A DNA stretch of 15,581 nt from CAYLRY01 sp964386535 (GTDB lineage Bacteria; Chloroflexota; Dehalococcoidia; Dehalococcoidales; UBA3254): positions 1-15,581 of the forward strand of contig CAYLRY010000055.1 in the NCBI GenBank assembly GCA_964386535.1, in the 5' to 3' direction. The position numbers and the translations under genes were made by a program. The notes under the pieces are model-generated. The model searched no databases. It worked only from the letters and a program-made list of their open reading frames with translations, and had not been told where the DNA came from. Within the stretch, counting starts at the first letter, position 1, and each line of letters begins with the position of its first letter. Of the stretch, positions 14,488 through 15,581 are shown piece by piece.

Positions 14488-14515
14488 TTTTCAGGATTAA
14501 TTATGCGGTTATAAT
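14488..14515 (+). promoter_or_regulatory. Possible promoter of the NEW3-like gene
   Basis: TTTTCA (14488-14493), a 16-base spacer and an exact TATAAT (14510-14515) form a candidate promoter directly abutting the ATG at 14516. If real, transcription starts near 14522, at the second ATG. Confidence 0.5.
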
Positions 14516-14521
14516 ATGAAA

Positions 14522-15025
14522 ATGAATAATAAATACCGGTTAGCAGCACTGGTTCTGAGCCTGCTGTTTTTTCTGTGCTTGCCTGCCTCTATTGGAGCCC
14601 AGGAACTGAAGACAGAATTAAGTGTAAGGGTATTACCCGGTGACTACTTTGGCGGTCTTGTGCCCGGAAAATCGAAAACAATTTATATTGAAATACGTAA
14701 CTCAGGCGGCAATACTTTACATAATATCAATTTCAGAGCTTCCTTGCCGGAGAACTGGCTGGTAGTTTTCCGGCCGGAAAATTTGGATTTTTTAGCACCG
14801 GGGATCAGTAATATCATAGAGGTGGATATTACCCCCGCCTTTAGGAGCGAGAGGGGTGATTATACCCTAAATGTGATAGCTGAAGCCCTTGAAGTTCGTT
14901 CTGCTACATACGTTTACTTACAGGTTAAGGGTAGTTCCGGTTACTGGTTGTGGATAGGGGTTGGGATTACCTTGGCGGTTGTTACAGGTTTTGTTTTTGT
15001 TTATAGAAGAGAAGGCAGAAAATAA
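14522..15025 (+). CDS. Secreted membrane-anchored protein with NEW3-like Ig domain
   Basis: The protein has 167 residues from the ATG at 14522; the ATG at 14516 (MKM...) would add two. A signal peptide covers residues 1-27 (basic start, VLSLLFFLCLPAS, probable cleavage after IGA). Residues about 33-135 resemble the NEW3 (alpha-galactosidase-associated, Ig-like) domain: PGKSKTIYIEIRNSGGNTL, LPENWLVVFRPE, LAPGISNIIEVDITP and GDYTLNVIAE. A C-terminal membrane helix (141-161) is followed by a basic cytoplasmic tail (RREGRK). It is thus an exported, membrane-anchored Ig-like protein, such as often accompanies transporters or cell-envelope complexes. No Shine-Dalgarno sequence precedes either ATG; a TATAAT box abuts the first, so a leaderless mRNA starting near 14522 is likely. 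The next gene follows after 26 bases and is probably co-transcribed. Confidence 0.82.
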   Translation: MNNKYRLAALVLSLLFFLCLPASIGAQELKTELSVRVLPGDYFGGLVPGKSKTIYIEIRNSGGNTLHNINFRASLPENWLVVFRPENLDFLAPGISNIIEVDITPAFRSERGDYTLNVIAEALEVRSATYVYLQVKGSSGYWLWIGVGITLAVVTGFVFVYRREGRK

Positions 15026-15051
15026 GCATAGAAATCAGGAAAGGTGGAGAA

Positions 15052-15462
15052 ATGATAGAAAGAGTCCATGAACATATAATCGCTGAGCTAAATTCCAATG
15101 CCCGTACTGATACAATTTTTGTTTTGACGGCCATTTTTTTAAATCTGATTACATTGGGAATCAATTCGGGTATTGCTTCATCCTCAAATAATGACGGCAA
15201 TAACACTCGTACCATTGTTATGTTTACTTTTGCCGCTTTAATTGTGGTGGTCAACTTCGTGGCCGAGATCGGACTGCTGCGCGGGCGTCAGATGCGTCAT
15301 AAATTGATGGATGGGCTTCTCAAGATGTATAAAGACCAGCAGGTCGATGGTTATTATGATCCTTCGATTCTTGGTGACTACAAGGTCCGTTATAATTTGT
15401 TTATCCTGGCAGTATTATTTACCGGACTGGTAGCTCTGGTTATTCCATTTGCTATCAGATAA
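15052..15462 (+). CDS. Three-helix membrane protein of unknown function
   Basis: The 136-residue protein has three predicted transmembrane helices, at about 20-38, 53-73 and 113-134. A cytoplasm-like N-terminus precedes the first (MIERVHEHIIAELNSNARTD). A conserved-looking hydrophilic segment lies between helices 2 and 3 (RGRQMRHKLMDGLLKMYKDQ). I do not recognise the family. AGGTGGAG shortly before the ATG is an adequate ribosome binding site. It follows the NEW3-like gene by 26 bases, so the two products may form a membrane complex. Confidence 0.75.
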   Translation: MIERVHEHIIAELNSNARTDTIFVLTAIFLNLITLGINSGIASSSNNDGNNTRTIVMFTFAALIVVVNFVAEIGLLRGRQMRHKLMDGLLKMYKDQQVDGYYDPSILGDYKVRYNLFILAVLFTGLVALVIPFAIR

Positions 15463-15581
15463 CTGTGGCCGGGCAACCAGTCAACGGGTATCTGCAGGCT
15501 CGTTAACAGGCTGCATTGTGTTATACCCCGAGTTTAACAGTTAGACACAACAAGGAAATCAAGAAAAACCGCGAAAATGAA
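15463..15581. other. Non-coding right end with nested inverted repeat
   Basis: GGGTAT (15486-15491) can pair with ATACCC (15523-15528), enclosing TGCAG (15493-15497) paired with CTGCA (15511-15515). No T-tract follows, so it is not a standard terminator. No gene is recognised before the window ends. Confidence 0.35.

Noticed and set aside
14299..14514. 71-codon plus-strand frame before the NEW3-like gene
   Set aside because: It has no ribosome binding site or domain, and it overlaps the predicted VOC promoter and NEW3-like gene promoter.
1..15581. CRISPR arrays, insertion sequences, phage genes or tRNA-borne integration sites
   Set aside because: No regularly spaced repeats, transposase or integrase motifs, or duplicated tRNA ends were seen on either strand.

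Overview
The window looks like chromosomal DNA of an anaerobic Gram-positive bacterium of the Clostridia (Firmicutes), possibly a syntrophic or sulfate-reducing member of the Peptococcaceae type. The basis is strong GGAGG-type ribosome binding sites at most genes, sigma-A-type promoters, tRNAs with encoded CCA, a tungsten-type aldehyde:ferredoxin oxidoreductase, bacterial-type ferredoxins, and a cohesin-like surface protein. The assignment is inferred from gene content; no 16S or ribosomal marker is present.

Layout. Positions 1-1304 (minus) hold the N-terminal part of a secreted multi-domain surface protein that runs off the left edge; its leader can form an unusual paired structure. An AT-rich non-coding stretch follows, up to a tRNA-Lys gene (minus). 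Next come dxs (isoprenoid precursor synthesis, plus) and, overlapping its 3' end, a small cupin gene (minus) with an FNR/CRP-like palindrome upstream. A tRNA-His with clear promoter and terminator is divergent from a SAM-dependent methyltransferase gene. A tightly overlapping minus-strand operon (MerR-type regulator, 2[4Fe-4S] ferredoxin, small two-helix membrane protein) is divergent from a plus-strand series: a cysteine-rich Fe-S protein with a winged-helix-like N-terminus, an SDR dehydrogenase, and a second cupin. That series meets a minus-strand series (VOC-fold enzyme, tungsten AOR, MmgE/PrpD-family protein) at a strong bidirectional terminator. The right end holds a secreted NEW3-like protein and a three-helix membrane protein, probably co-transcribed.

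How the genes may work together. The central 6-14 kb combines ferredoxin-linked redox proteins (AOR, ferredoxin, Fe-S protein) with carbon-skeleton enzymes (SDR, MmgE/PrpD-type lyase or isomerase, VOC enzyme, cupin). I infer an uncharacterised anaerobic pathway for an organic acid or aldehyde, controlled at least partly by the tandem-domain MerR regulator. No substrate can be named from the sequence.

The most distinctive observations are: three genes whose start codons lie only 6-10 bases after a good -10 box and lack a Shine-Dalgarno sequence (probable leaderless mRNAs); a perfect 10-3-10 palindrome filling the merR promoter; 21-bp-spaced direct repeats in the AOR promoter; the two-domain MerR architecture; the Cys-rich Fe-S protein; and an MmgE/PrpD protein whose usual active-site motif is altered.
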